From NCBI GenBank assembly GCA_009617715.1, contig VTFK01000027.1:992001-1056000 (forward strand): 64,000 nucleotides of DNA, in the 5' to 3' direction. Position 1 is the first letter of the stretch, and the number at the start of each line of letters is the position of its first letter. Below, one piece after another: positions 20,766 to 32,664 of this stretch. The position numbers and the translations under genes were made by a program. The notes under the pieces are model-generated. The model did not search any database, was not told where the DNA came from, and saw nothing but the letters and a program-made list of their open reading frames with translations. This DNA comes from Plectrocnemia conspersa (Eukaryota; Arthropoda; Insecta; Trichoptera; Polycentropodidae).

Positions 20766-23700
20766 TCACCAATTTGGTTTAGTCTGCGTTATTGTCCATT
20801 GTTGATATGAATTGTTAAAATCACAAGCCGAGAGTAAAAGTTGTTTAGTGTTTGGGTGTAACGCCAGGCACTTGTTATAAACTCTGTGTGAAATCATTTT
20901 GTTGTCCGTGGAGTATATCCACGGACCGTCCACCGTTCCCAATCTGCAAAATGCTATTTTTATTCCCTGTGAATCGGCTTCCACGCATCTTTCGCCGACG
21001 CCCAGTTGGCCGGCACTATTAAGTCGGAACAATTGATTATTTCCCATTCCATGGCAGACTCCGGTGCCTAAATAAGCAGGAGCGGCTCGGCCCATTGTAT
21101 CTAAACAAGTATTTCCAGCCACCGATCTCACAGTCCCCCAATGTTCATTAGGAGGCAGTTTCGGAAATTTATCGTAAACATCATAAGACACATTCTCCAT
21201 GAACCATTTAAAACTCTTACATTTCAATCTGTTCTTAAGAGCGACTTGGTCGCTGATATCTCCCATATCCAAGAATCTAGCCATCGGTTCGCGAGTGTAG
21301 AAAAACTCTTTATGTTCTTCGTCGAACCAAGTTTCGATGACTCTTTTATAATTTATCGTAATCAAAGGTCCTTTCTTTTTATTAGCCAACTTTCCGAAGC
21401 TGTAAGGCATAAATCCTCGATATACGTGACCGACACGCGAGCAAGGAACCCATTCGATGCTACCGCCGCATTGCCATATTTTAAAACTCAACTCGAAGTT
21501 TTCTCCGCCCCAAACCAAAAGTCCCGGATCGTACGCGCCCAAATCTAAGAAATATTTCCTGTTAATAGCGAACAATCCACCAGCGTGCGTCGGACTCTTA
21601 TAAGGCTCTGAATTATGCGTCCTTTTCTTAGCCTCTCTGTCGGGCAGTTCGTTTTCTTTATAAAGCATTCCCCATTCGAAAATTCCTCGATAATGATGTC
21701 CGTTAGAATACACAGGACGATATTCAAAGGTTTTATGATCGATACCGTCAATCACCGGTACTGTCATTGTAGTTGAGTCTCGATAAATCGGAGCTAGTAA
21801 CGGCGGTAACCAATTGATGTTGACTTCGCAATGAGCATCAAGAAAAACTATCACTTCACCCCTAGCTTCTTGAGCGCCTCGAGATCTAGTTCTAATCAAT
21901 CCTTCTCGTTCAGTGTTTCTAATCAATCTAACTCTTCCTTTAAACTGTTTTATATAATCATCTAATTTATTTTTGAGATCATCTTTATCAGAAAAGTCAT
22001 CGACCTGTATGACAAAAAAGCAAATTATAATAAGTTGTCTTTTAATTTAGTATTATTTTTAGACATACCAATAAGACTTCTTGAAGCGCGTCTGTAGGCG
22101 ATCTATTGAGAACGGAGTGTACAGTGCGCATCAAAACTGACCATCCTTCGTTGTGAAATACGATTATAACAGATGTTTTAGGGAGATCTGTTGGATAGTC
22201 CCAATGGCGGCATTCCTCTAATCTCGTGTCAATAATTGATCTATCTAGTGAAATTTCATCCGAACATGCCATATTCATGCCGTATTGTGATTCTGATTCA
22301 GCTACGTCGTTAGCTTGACTACCCCTCATGGTGTGTGGCTTTCCTCCTTCTCCCGGCCCTTGCCTGACGGATTCATCGCTCGGCTCGAAGTTTCCCAAAC
22401 CTAGAAAAATCAGATATATTAGGTATAGGGTTCTTAATCTCACATTCGAATTATTCGCCCGATTTTCAACTATATATGAATATTCGAATAATTGATCGAA
22501 TATTCGTTTATACTATCTCAAATGAAATTGGAATTTTTTTTAGAATGAAACAATTTGCAGCTTAGATAGTCGTTTTTTCTCCTAATACACCTGAGTGACT
22601 AGTGCCGCTTTGTGAACAAAAAAATGTTTTATGCCTTCGGAAAACATTTGTGAATAGAATGTTCATCGGCGGTATCTACTATGACGGAAATTCGCAAAAA
22701 TCGTTCGTTGAATAAAACAAAACATTGAAAAGGCCCACCCTTTTTTTTTTATCGTTTAACGCCTCAAAAAACAGGTATACGTCGCAAATTTTTGTGAAGT
22801 TTGTGTTATGTTTTTGTATTTGTTATTTCAAGATTCAAAGATTTTTTACTAATCATTTCAATAATTCGATCGCGGTTAATTTATTTTTAGTTATTTAATT
22901 AATATGCAAATCTGCACAAAACAAACGCTGATACGGATCCAATCTTTATGTATATCGAATTCGTTCCAAATATTATTACCTATTGTATATAAATAAATTC
23001 GATAAAATTTTGTATTTAAAATGCTTCATAAATTTTGCTGAATTAATTAAATCTGATCCTAATTCTAGTAATTTGAAAGGGCTTCTGATCAAAAAGTATG
23101 CAATAATAAATTAATTCTTTTCACGCCCTCACTGATTAGTAATTTTCCCAACATAGTGTTATACATATTTTTTAAACTTCAAAAAGTTCAACAATTATAA
23201 ATGTAATTACTAATTAATTATAATTACTATTAACCAATAATTATTTTTAATTAAATAATATTATACAAGCAATTAATTGAATTTTTGCACTAATTGGTTA
23301 AATTAATTAAAAGTTAATTGGTAAAAACCGAGAAAAAAATTAGGAATATAATCGAATACTTTAACCATTTTTTATTCAATATTCGAATAGTTGAATACTA
23401 TGAATAATTGAGAGCCGTAATCAGGTAGTATCATAAATACACTTTGTTTTTAAACTGTTGATGTAAAAAACTTTTAAAGTTAATTAAATTCATATTCGGC
23501 ACGAACAAACATGCAAAAAGAGAGGTAAAGTAAATAATATAAAAAAACTCTTTCTTTGGTTTTTGCCTATAAATCAACTTTTGGAATTTGATGGATTTCA
23601 AAATTGTTAGAAAGATAGTAAGATGTTATAAATTTAAACAGATAATATATCATTTATTCAATCTTGTCGTTTTTTTCTACATGCACCTGACAAAATAATT

Positions 23701-25872
23701 AAGAAATAGCACATATAATATTTAAAACGATTGGAGTAAATTTTGGCATAAGATGTTGTTTAAACAAATTAGTCTATTTTTTTCACTTGTACTCTTCAAT
23801 TATAGAAAAATAGTTATTTGACTTCAGCTTCAAAGCCAGGTTGTCGCGAACTTATGAACATTCAACTATATATTCCTAAGCTATTACATTTAAAAACTAA
23901 TATTCTTATAAAATAACTAATTAGCACTTATCAGTATGGTTTTTTTATTGATAGATCAATGTCAGCTAATTTGTAGGTTTATGTGTATGTTTTCTATTTA
24001 AATAATATAGAAATAATATGCATTATGATGTTTTCTAATCCTAATGTCTATATATTCTACTATACATTTATAAAATTGTGTACTTTGTGGCAGAATTTAG
24101 ATGCGACAAAATTTTTTTTTTTTTCCCTGTAAAATTAACATTTCTTAGATTTTCTATTTCATTGTAATACTAATTAATTTTCCATTAAACTCTATCATGT
24201 GTATATTAATATATGTAATATCTTTTAAAATTTCATCATCTCCTATCGATGCTTATCAAATCACTTATGTTATAATAAATATACTAGATATAACTTTTTA
24301 AAATTACTGCTAATATATAAATTCGTACAATTAAGTATAATATATTTGTATCTTACAATATATAATTAAAAACATATTTTTTAGAATCCATCATGAGTGG
24401 CAAAGATCGTGGAAGAAAATACACGAGTGAAAGTAAAAATCGAAGAACAAAAAAAAACAAAAGGATTTTATTAAATAGCAAGCAAACAGTATTATGAAAT
24501 ATGACAAGTTGAAGAACACTTGTCTACATAACAGATTTAGTTTAACATGACATTTTTGGTTTTCTATATGTGAATAAAATTGCTAATTGGACTGATCAAT
24601 ATTTATATTTAAAGGTGACCGGATTATTGTGCAAGCGAGAATTACGCACACAAAAATTCTACACAGCGAAAATAATTCCAACTGCTTTATATTTTCCTCT
24701 ATATTTAATTACAAATTCGTGTAATCATAAGAAATTTAAGTGTATAATATCAATGTAAATTTCTAATATAATTGCCAAATACTTTTAAACATATTTTTAG
24801 GTAAAAATTTTCAGGACAGTGATAGTGATGGGTGGCAATTAGATACAGATTGAGCCGCTGCAGTAATGTTTTATTGACGGTTACAAGTTGTTTACATGAT
24901 TTACAAGTGGCGCACACGCGAAGTCTATTAATTGTTAGCTATAATGATAGTTTATGGCAACGTGAATTTTTACTCTTTGTAAATTTGTCACAATTTTAAT
25001 TCCTAAAATATTCATTAATTGATTTTCTCCATGTATTTTTGCGCTCTTATTACATGCTCTCTTTTGTCAAACGCTCATATGGCTGTCTGCGCATTTGTTA
25101 CAGCGCTACTTTGGTAAACGCTCTTATGACGCAGCGCTTATAATGCAGCGCTCATTTGACGCACGCTCTTTTGACCGGCTGCCATAGTTTATATTTAATA
25201 AATTAAATGTCACTTATTTACTGATTTTGATTTTGGTCTTGTGTCTTACTTACTTACTAGTTGTTGATTATCATGTTGCAATGTAAGATTTAAAATAAAT
25301 AAATAAATTATTTCATATATCAGCAATAATATTTTATAAATATTAAAGCTAAATACTAAAAAAATAAACATTGGGGTAATAAAGCTAGAAATGACCGTGT
25401 AAATAGCTTTAACATGATTCGAAAGTGAGCTGATAAGCAATAGCGATAAGCATAAATACCAAATGAAAAGTTTTATCAATTTTATGTGAAAATGAACAGT
25501 GTTTCATGTTTTAAGCACATCTTAACGTGGCACAGCTGTGACGTCATTCGTTTATATTATGTATAAAAAGTGTTTTTAATGTTGCATTATAAAAAGTTTG
25601 CAGTCAGTTATTATAAATTTTGATGAGTTAAAAACGGGTAAGCACGAACCGGACGAAGGGTTCAAGGTCAAATACAGTATGTTTTGACGTGTAGGTTTAG
25701 TACCTGTGACCAAAACCGGTACAATTTGGGTGCGTCTTTGTGGCCGGAGTACGGGCCGCTCCTCGTCGGGCTGATGCTTCACGAGTTGCAACAACAAGTA
25801 GACGAGAACTAGGGCGCCGACGCCGGCCAGCGCCTGCCGCGAGCGGCTTCTTCGCCACCACGACAAACGCAT
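20766..25872 (-). CDS. Pgant7: polypeptide N-acetylgalactosaminyltransferase, Pgant7-like
   Basis: Golgi type II membrane enzyme that adds GalNAc to Ser/Thr of (glyco)peptides. Three coding exons: 25704-25872, 22069-22400 and 20766-22004, total 1740 nt or 579 residues. The chosen ATG (25870-25872) gives a basic cytosolic tail (MRLSWWRRSRSRQ) followed by a membrane segment ALAGVGALVLVYLLLQLV. Catalytic hallmarks: SVIIVFHNEGWSVLMRTVHS, the metal-binding LDAHCEVN (Asp223, His225), SPTHAGGLFAI and the WGGENFELSFKIWQCGG motif. The C-terminus is a ricin-type lectin domain with CLDTMGR, GERCVEADSQG and a QQW ending. The GPGEGGKP linker and the 'DYPTDLPKTS' region resemble the Pgant7/GALNT7 group; the family is certain, the orthologue less so. 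Intron 1 (22401-25703) contains repeat insertions. Confidence 0.93.
22424..23425. mobile_element. putative element with TTCGAATA-rich ends
   Basis: Both ends of this AT-rich kilobase in Pgant7 intron 1 carry clustered ATTCGAATA motifs. The outermost sequences, TTCTTAATC on the left and GATTGAGAGCC inverted on the right, are roughly inverted. No convincing target duplication and no coding sequence. Confidence 0.3.
24393..24497 (+). pseudogene. possible hAT/ZMYM-type transposase 5' exon remnant
   Basis: A 34-codon frame, MSGKDRGRKYTSESKNRRTK followed by KNKRILLN, sits just after an acceptor-like TTTTTTAG. This basic N-terminus resembles hAT-family transposases annotated as zinc-finger MYM-type proteins. 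Nothing downstream continues it. Confidence 0.25.
24813..24930 (-). repeat. 200-bp dispersed repeat, copy D (partial)
   Basis: Minus-strand copy: AGGACAGTGATAGTGATGGG, TGGCAATTAGATACAG and GAGCCGCTGCAGTAAT match the reverse complement of the terminal half. It fades before the TTATGGCC end. Confidence 0.5.
25041..25186. repeat. degenerate tandem array of RCGCTCNTNTGACGC units
   Basis: Seven imperfect units, including GCGCTCTTAT, ACGCTCATAT, ACGCTCTTATGACGCA, GCGCTTATAATGCA, GCGCTCATTTGACGCA and ACGCTCTTTTGACC; spacing is about 15-30 bp. It lies in Pgant7 intron 1. Two similar units occur at 48326-48371. Confidence 0.5.
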
Positions 25873-26280
25873 CGCCGAACACTTGACACGACTACGGCGC
25901 AGGTTGTCAAACCGCACGGCGCAACTGTCAACACAGAAAGGCTATTAAATTACTATCGGGATTATTGCCATCGTTAAAAATATTTCCTAATATTTTTATT
26001 TGGTGTACGCCATGTTTCAAATAAAGGGCACAGGTGTAGTTTTATTTTATAAATTATTATTAGTAGTAGAAAACAACAGTGCATGGCACTATTTAAAATA
26101 TTAATAAACATACGGTATTAACTCATAGGCAAAGGTGTAACTTAATTTTTCAGGCTAGGGGGCAAAAATTTTTTTTGGCCTTAATATTTTTTTTGTTAAT
26201 TATTTAGACAAATAAGAACTGAAAAATATTTTTTATATTGTAATTTAACTCAGGCCCAGCGTTAGGGCAAGGCGAGCTTT
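25873..26280. other. upstream of Pgant7; hAT-like scraps
   Basis: Contains the presumed Pgant7 promoter. At 26128-26165, GGCAAAGGTGTAACT and CTAGGGGGCAAAA resemble worn hAT termini, and AGGCCCAGCGTTAGGGCAAG at 26254 may be another end. No boundaries could be fixed. Confidence 0.3.
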
Positions 26281-26482
26281 AGGGACGGTGATGGTGACGG
26301 GTAGCAATCATACACAGATTTAGCCGCTGCAGTAGTATTTTATTAAATTATACTTGCTTACATTTTAAAAAGTACGGGGCGCGCGCACGATGGCGCACGT
26401 CCGGATCGCTAGAAGATTGCTAGTGTAGAGAGATATTTGTCATGCAAGTGCTACTTAAGTGCCGACCAGTTTTGGCCATAAC
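26281..26482 (-). repeat. 200-bp dispersed repeat, copy C
   Basis: Full-length minus copy: begins GACGGTGATGGTGACGGGTA, contains TTTAGCCGCTGCAGTAGTAT, and ends CGACCAGTTTTGGCCATAAC. Confidence 0.6.
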
Positions 26483-27767
26483 AAATCTAAATCGGCCCGC
26501 AAAGTACCAATAATATTTTTACAAAATATTTTTTAAATTGTACATACTCTGAAAATAAAACGCGTTATGCGACTTTCTCGACAAAACGCTCGTCAATCTT
26601 GTTTAAGCACACTTCGCCCGGATACAATAAAGTTCCTATTATATTTCCAATCTAATTCTATTTCTTGGGATTTTGCAAAAAGCATCTTGAACGAAATCAT
26701 GTGCAGTTATTGCTATTTTTTTTCAAGTAAAAATAATTGTTTATCGCTTATCAACTGCATACATGTTTATATAGTGTATGTTATTTCTTTCGCCATTTCC
26801 TTAGCTTACGCCATCTACCTGGCTAACAATTATTTTGTTATTTATAAGTTCTTTTTTTTTTTGAAAAAAAAAAAGACAAAAAATGGACATTATAATTATC
26901 ATTAGTTTATTTTATTTATTTAATAAATATTTAAAAATTTATTATTGAAGATTTTTAATTAGTGGGTTAAAATTGTATTTATTCCTATAGCGGTGTTTAC
27001 TTTCGGAGTAAATGGCGCCCCCATTTTGAGTAATTGGCCCCACCTGGTATTTAGCGATAGTTCCTAATTGAAGTGTCTGATTTGTGTTATGTGTGTGCTT
27101 ATATACGATAATCGAGATTGAGGAGTTTTTTGCTCTGCATACTTTTTATGTCTAGACCTAGACTAATTGTAACGATTTAGGGTTGAATTTACTTTTTTTA
27201 TTTTCTGCTGTATTTATTATAATAACGTTTTTGTTTCTATACGTATTTTTAACAAGTCATTTCTGACGATCGTCGGGTGCTTCTAACAAGATAATTTATT
27301 AATAGTAACTAATGCGCAAAATTATATTGCTTTTCTACTACTACTATTGACTGAAGTGACTTGTTCATAGATAACAGATAATCAATAAAAATACTAGTAT
27401 CTGTAATCTTATCCACACTGTTGCGGTAGAATTGTAAGTGTTGGCATAGCACAGAAGCAATTGTGGTACATATTACGCAAGCATTTGAAACTCATAAAAG
27501 GAAACTGTCGATAATTAAATAGCAGCAAAAGGAACTTAAAATATAATCTACCTTTGTTCCAGTTAAAAAGTCCACGATTCAAAACCAAATAGTTTCTTGT
27601 TTTTTTAATAAGTAAAGTTACCATAGAAAGCAATCCTTTATTAGACAATGCTCCTTCTCATCCAAATAAAAGCATAATGATAATAAACGAATGCCTAATG
27701 TTTGTAGTGTTTCCTCCCAAATGTTACATATTTAAGACAACAAATTAAATGATTTGAATCAACTTTA
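26483..27767. other. intergenic, AT-rich
   Basis: No gene supported. AAATGGCGCCCCCATT and AATTGGCCCCACC at 27010-27050 look like another decayed hAT terminus. Confidence 0.35.
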
Positions 27768-28371
27768 GGTCAGAATAAAAATCGAATCGAATAGCCTGGT
27801 CATTATATTATTCAGGGTCAGAGTGAATATCAAATAGTTAAAATAAAAATAGCATACGGTCAGAATAAAAATATAGGACGATCACGTGAATTAAAAAATA
27901 TTATAACATTTATAAATATAAATTGTCAATAAATTATTAATTTTAGAAGTGTCTTATAAAATATCTCGCTCGCACCAAAACTATTGGACAGGTTATGTGC
28001 GAGCGAGCGTTGTTCAGAACATTGTAGTACGCGAAGATATTTAAAGCGACGATGAAGCGAGAATATCGACAGAGCTGTGGCGGAGAGCATGCTTGGCCTG
28101 TTGTGTTGACATCTGACAATGTTGTGAGCCCAATCAAACAGGTTGCCCCTAAAAGACATTGATAATGATAAGTAACTGCAAATAACAGATCGACCAGTTG
28201 TAGGAATCTTCAGCGTTACAGCAAAGCCAATACATGATAATATTATTGCCAACAAAAAAAAAAGATTCTGACCATCTGTCAAAATAATTCATATCGGTTA
28301 ATATCAATTCTAACCATCTAATAGTTATTCTGGCCGATGTATTCTGACCACAACCGTAGTAAAATTCTGAC
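27768..28371. mobile_element. ~600-bp element with inverted arrays of GGTCAGAAT
   Basis: Left part has GGTCAGAAT at 27768, GGTCAGAGT at 27816 and GGTCAGAAT at 27858. Right part has the inverse: ATTCTGACC 28265, ATTCTAACC 28307, ATTCTGGCC 28327, ATTCTGACC 28341 and ATTCTGAC 28364. Opposed subterminal motif arrays are a known layout of DNA transposon ends (transposase-binding repeats). The middle contains 27985-28030, related to 3425-3461. No transposase frame. Confidence 0.5.
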
Positions 28372-28646
28372 TCGAAAACTACGAGCACATCTTTAATTTA
28401 ACACGAACAGGAAGTTATTTAATCAATTAAATAATAGTACTGGTTTTCTTAAAATTTGTTAAGAGAGAAAATTTTGATATATTATATGTCGGAAAATTGG
28501 ACTATTGAGTACCTGAATCTTTGTCCAAAGTATCCAGTGACATAAGTAGGTTCTGATAAACCAAAGGCATGACAGTGTAAGGGTTGAAATATGTAAATTG
28601 ACGGTAAATTTAAAGGGCTTTAAAAAAGATAATAAAAAATAACAAA

Positions 28647-28680
28647 AAAGAATGGATGAAATTTGTTTTATCCATTCTTG
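28647..28680. other. short hairpin
   Basis: AAGAATGGATGAAA pairs with the downstream TTTTATCCATTCTT around a 4-6 nt loop. No function is suggested. Confidence 0.35.
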
Positions 28681-28914
28681 GGGTTTTATTTAATCAGTGA
28701 AACAAAAATTGTTTCGAATGTCAATCAAGCCAAATAGGAGACACAATGAGGATACAAGTGAAGAAGAAACTAATTATTTTTAATGTTAGAATTTATTAAT
28801 ATAATTTCTAGTTTTGATTAATTTAATAACTTTATTAATCGTAAACCAGCATCTTGTAAAAGTTATATTTTTTAATGTAAGGAAATCTTAGTTACACTTA
28901 AGACTTTGTCAGAG

Positions 28915-29410
28915 AGCAAAGCGAAGGCTGGGCGAAAGCGAACCGAAGCGTGAGCAATGCTAAGACGTCAGACTAGACGCGTGGACATAGCGAAGCGAAG
29001 GCGTGACGATATTTTATTTTTGACTGTTTTATTATTAAAAGATAAGAAAAATAGCAAAGAATTTGGGTACACGACATAAATAAAACCCGGGAAAACTATG
29101 GGGAGTATCATTGGCTCCCTAATTGAAACTTATAAAGACCGATTTTACACTTATTTTCGTATGTCTAACGAATAGTTTGTAAACTATCACAATCGACACG
29201 CTTCGCGTCTCGCATTCGCTGTCTGTCTGTCGTCTTCCATACAAAGTCATATAATACTACTATCGCGCTCACGCTTCGCTTCGCCATGGGTTTGTCAAGG
29301 CATTAGGTTCGCCGCCAAAACACCTCGAAACGCTTCGTGTTCTGTGTGCCGAGACTCGAAGGACTCGGTGTATTACAAAATATTCGCTTCGCTCTCGGTT
29401 TGGCAAGGCC
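28915..29410. repeat. GCGAAGC-rich inverted segments
   Basis: The left block (28915-29010) is dense in GCGAAGCG, GCGAAAGCG and CCGAAGCGTGAGC. The right block (29195-29400) carries the inverse, such as GCTCACGCTTCGCTTCGCC and ATTCGCTTCGCTCTCGG. Between them lies about 190 bp of AT-rich sequence. CpG is much denser than nearby. I do not recognise the element. Confidence 0.45.
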
Positions 29411-29543
29411 TTTAACAATTTCTTCTAAATACTGTTGTATTATAAATAATAATATTGTATATTAAAACTTTTCACAAATGCTAAAAGTTTTAGATAAAAA
29501 GTACACTATAAAAAAAGTTTATAATTATAATTCAACATATATT

Positions 29544-31443
29544 TCAATCATCGAAACGTATATGCTTTCCAGTTTGAGTAATTGGTGTAATTTTAGTAAC
29601 ATTTGCTGCAATTTGTTGAGCTTTGTTCATTAGGCGATCTCGACCGCGCGTCTTCCTTTTGCTTGAAGAACGACCATACTGTTGATTCTTCAGTTCATCC
29701 CAATACAACTTCTCTTCTTCTCCTTCCAAAATTCTGGCTTCGGGGAATATGCCAGAAGATGCAAACTAAAATATAAATAAACATTGATCATACACTGAGC
29801 AGTATGATATATCTTTATAACTTGAAAATATTAACTTGTTTTGCAGTTGTATTATCGTCCATCCTCAGGTAGATATCAGTTGAACCTTCCTTAACATCAA
29901 CATACTTAACGTGCACGTTCGCTTTTGTTGCCTTGTTTCAATTTTTTAACATCCAAGCATGGTTCCGAAAGTATAGCGGCAATTATGACGCCTTCGACAA
30001 ATTGTATTTCAGTAGGTTTGATTTCTGATTTGTTATCTGATTTTTCATTTTGTGGTTCTGAAGCTGTAAATGGAATATATTATGTATAAAATAAATGTAT
30101 TATAACAATATGATTTTAAACATTACTGGCAAATGCTGGTGGCCCTCTGTTATTAGGCAAAGTATGTTGGGTACGAAGAGCTCGCTTCAAAACTTCCATG
30201 TGCTTTCTTTGCGTATTTAAGTACTTATTACGAAGGACCTTCCATTCCTTTTTGGATAAAATTTGTAAGCCCTTTACAGATTCTTCTAGAGTTTTCTATT
30301 AAAAACATGAAAAGCAATAAAATTATATTAAAATTATACAGTGTTCAATTTATACCTTCTCTAAATATTTATCATGTTTCTTCCTATCTTTCTTCTTTCG
30401 TTTCCTAACCGGTTTAGATTTTTTTTCTCCTTCGTCCATAGGTCCTGAATTATCTAGTTCACTAGCCTCGGATATCTCAGATGGGTTATCAAGAGGCAAA
30501 GTCTGCAAAAATGTAATTTAATTAATTCAGAAATTCACATTAATAAAAATATCAAAATCGATATTTACAGTTTGTATAAGACTATTTTCAATAGTCTCCT
30601 TGAATATAACCATTTCTGGGTTCTCGTTACAGATTTTAATTTTTTTAGCAGGAGGTTCTGTAATACTGTTATCCTCAACGCCTTCTTCTTTCTCCTCTAG
30701 TTTAATTCCTTCGGTTGATTCTGCTTCATTTTTAGGACAGCATCTTAACTCATCTGGTTTAATAGTCGTAGGTAATTTACAACCCATGGACGTGAAAGCT
30801 TTTAAACATTTTTCAGCGTCGTTAGGAGTTTCATATTCTACAAAAGCAAAACCCTAAAAAATACCTATTAATCGTTTATTCTTAATTACTTTATGTACTA
30901 TATACATATAGATAATAAATATACCTTCATTCTATTTGTGTTAGTATATTTAGGTAACGATACATAAGCGACAGGACCGTAAGCTTGAAAAACATCAGTT
31001 ATCCATTTCAAATTGGCACTTGCTGGAATGCTTTCGACATAAACTGTACGAGCGTCAGCATCGTAAGGTGTCAAAGGCTTAATGCGCTTAACCTACATAC
31101 AAAACGTATTATTTTATAATATTAAAAATAAATAAATTGTAAATTAATGCAATTTTACCTTTTCACCGTCTTCTGAAAGTTGTAGCAAAGTAGATCTAGC
31201 TAATGCTTTAGCGATATCTCTGGTCTTTAGTGTTAATTGTTTGATTTTATTGAACGAAAGAAACGTCTCAATAGGAACGAACGGATCCTTGACTATCATC
31301 TGAGATAAGAATCGATCTTTGGAAAGAGCGGCATCGCTAAAGTAAAACTCCATTTGTTGGAGAATTGATACATACAGTCGCTTTTTGTGATTTCTTTGCT
31401 TCTGTTGTTTATGACTTTCTTCGGTGCTTTCGTTCTCTGCCAT
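29544..31443 (-). CDS. LARP7: La-related protein 7 (LARP7)
   Basis: Binds and protects 7SK RNA in the nuclear snRNP that restrains P-TEFb. Exons: 31159-31443, 30925-31092, 30569-30853, 30356-30502, 30127-30295, 29836-30063 and 29544-29765. Start MAENESTEESHKQQKQRN at 31443. An N-terminal La motif has QMEFYFSDAALSKDRFLSQM and FLSFNKIKQLT. RRM1 follows with ARTVYVESIPASANLKWI and KGFAFVEYETP. Then come acidic and Lys-rich linkers (KPVRKRKKKDRKKHDKYLEK) and a C-terminal xRRM-like region (IQFVEGVIIAAI, VHVKYVDVKEGSTDIYLRMD, ending GKHIRFDD). Exon 6 breaks frame near 29931; dropping one base of the CC there rejoins LDVKKLKQ to TKANVHVKYVDV and makes exon phases fit (about 500 residues). Confidence 0.93.
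29931..29932 (-). other. single-base frameshift in LARP7 xRRM
   Basis: As given, the frame ends GNKSERAR-stop. The other frame, read from the same point, gives TKANVHVKYVDVKEGSTD and runs to the donor at 29835. Exon 6 is 228 nt where 227 is required by its phases. Confidence 0.8.
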
Positions 31444-31800
31444 CGTTGACGTCTGTGTAGTCAATGTTGCATTATAATTATTGTTATGTAGTACAAATAA
31501 CAAATAAGGAATGTCAAAATGCAATTTACAGAGAAAATTCAAATTTTTCACAGCTACGTTTCAAACCGCCAGAGAAGACAACCTCAAAACATGACAAACG
31601 CAATCTGCTTCTTAAATTTGGGCATAAGCAAATAAAAGTTGACTATGTATAAAACCGTCATAAGTATTTACAAATTATATATTCAAAAAACGCAAAATAA
31701 AATGCATTAAAAAACCTAAAAGGATAATTTTTATTCCAATTAAACTTTATTATATCATTTTAAAAGTAATTATATTTATGGTATTTTGGGGGTCGTCGTG

Positions 31801-31959
31801 ATGGAGCTCGGTGTCGCAGTAGTCGGCGGCGGCGACTGTCGGTGGCGACTGTCAGCGGCGACGGTGGCTGACGATGGCGGCACATGGTCGGGGCTGCGGC
31901 TTAAAGTAGTCGGCGGAAGCGGCGAGGGCGTGAGCGGAGCCAGTAGTCGAGTCTCGTAA
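31801..31959 (+). CDS. possible small ORF in a GC-rich GGCGGC/GACTGTC repeat patch
   Basis: A 52-codon frame starts MELGVAVVGGGDC and ends GASSRVS, in a very GC-rich 160-bp block with imperfect internal repeats (GTCGGCGGCGGCGACTGTC, GGTGGCGACTGTCAGCGGCG, GTAGTCGGCGGAAGCGGCG). The repeats may alone explain the open frame. It lies 360 bp upstream of the divergent LARP7 start. It may be a promoter-like CpG patch or a repeat rather than a gene. Confidence 0.15.
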   Translation: MELGVAVVGGGDCRWRLSAATVADDGGTWSGLRLKVVGGSGEGVSGASSRVS

Positions 31960-32180
31960 TGTAATCGGGCGACTGTTCTCTGGAGTTTCTGTCCCGTCTA
32001 TTTATATATCGTACGGGAATTGTAACCTTATTGTTACCTGTCGCCACAGTAAAATTTTCATTATTTTATTTTTAAAATTATGCTGATACATAAACACTTA
32101 ATTAGTTATAATATTGGCAAAATCAAGTTTTGTTTGCCATTTCAAATGAACTAAGTAGAATCATTTAAAATGCAGTAAAT

Positions 32181-32290
32181 GGACGGTGCGCGAGGCGGCA
32201 CTTGCCGTTGCAAGCCCTCCAAAGTTTTCTAGGAGAATGTGTCTACGTCGCGTCAATGTTACAAGAGTACCGTTATTTTGGCCATTATAA
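32181..32290 (-). repeat. 200-bp dispersed repeat, copy G (first half)
   Basis: The minus strand reads ATAATGGCCAAAATAACGG then ACTCTTGTAACATTGACGCG and GTGCCGCCTCGCGCACC, matching the first half of copy A. The CACCCG half is absent. Confidence 0.5.
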
Positions 32291-32664
32291 AACATATATA
32301 AATATATAAATTGGCCCCCACAAAGACAACCACTGACTGGCCATCTCTTGCCTCCCCCCTCCTCTCCAAGAAAAAACTTGAAAAAGTCTCTGTTGACACA
32401 ATGCGAATATGTATATATATTTATAAAATCATGCAAATAACATATATATCAATATGATATAAATTAAAAGTGACGAAACTTAGGTAAAATAATATTAAAT
32501 ATTAAGAAAAAATGCAATATAATTCACAAATACAGTAAAAATTTAAATATTTTAATCTGTTGTATAAAATAAAACCCTAATCTCAATCTAAATATTTTAA
32601 TAAATGAAAATATAATCTAGCAATTTAATCATGCAAAATAAATGTGAGGGCCATTTATATACGT

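Noticed and set aside
21141..21548. 135-codon plus-strand frame opposite Pgant7
   Set aside because: Antisense shadow of the conserved catalytic exon.
26567..26905. 112-codon plus-strand frame with membrane-like stretches
   Set aside because: Ends in a poly-Phe/poly-Lys run from homopolymers; typical of AT-rich chance frames.
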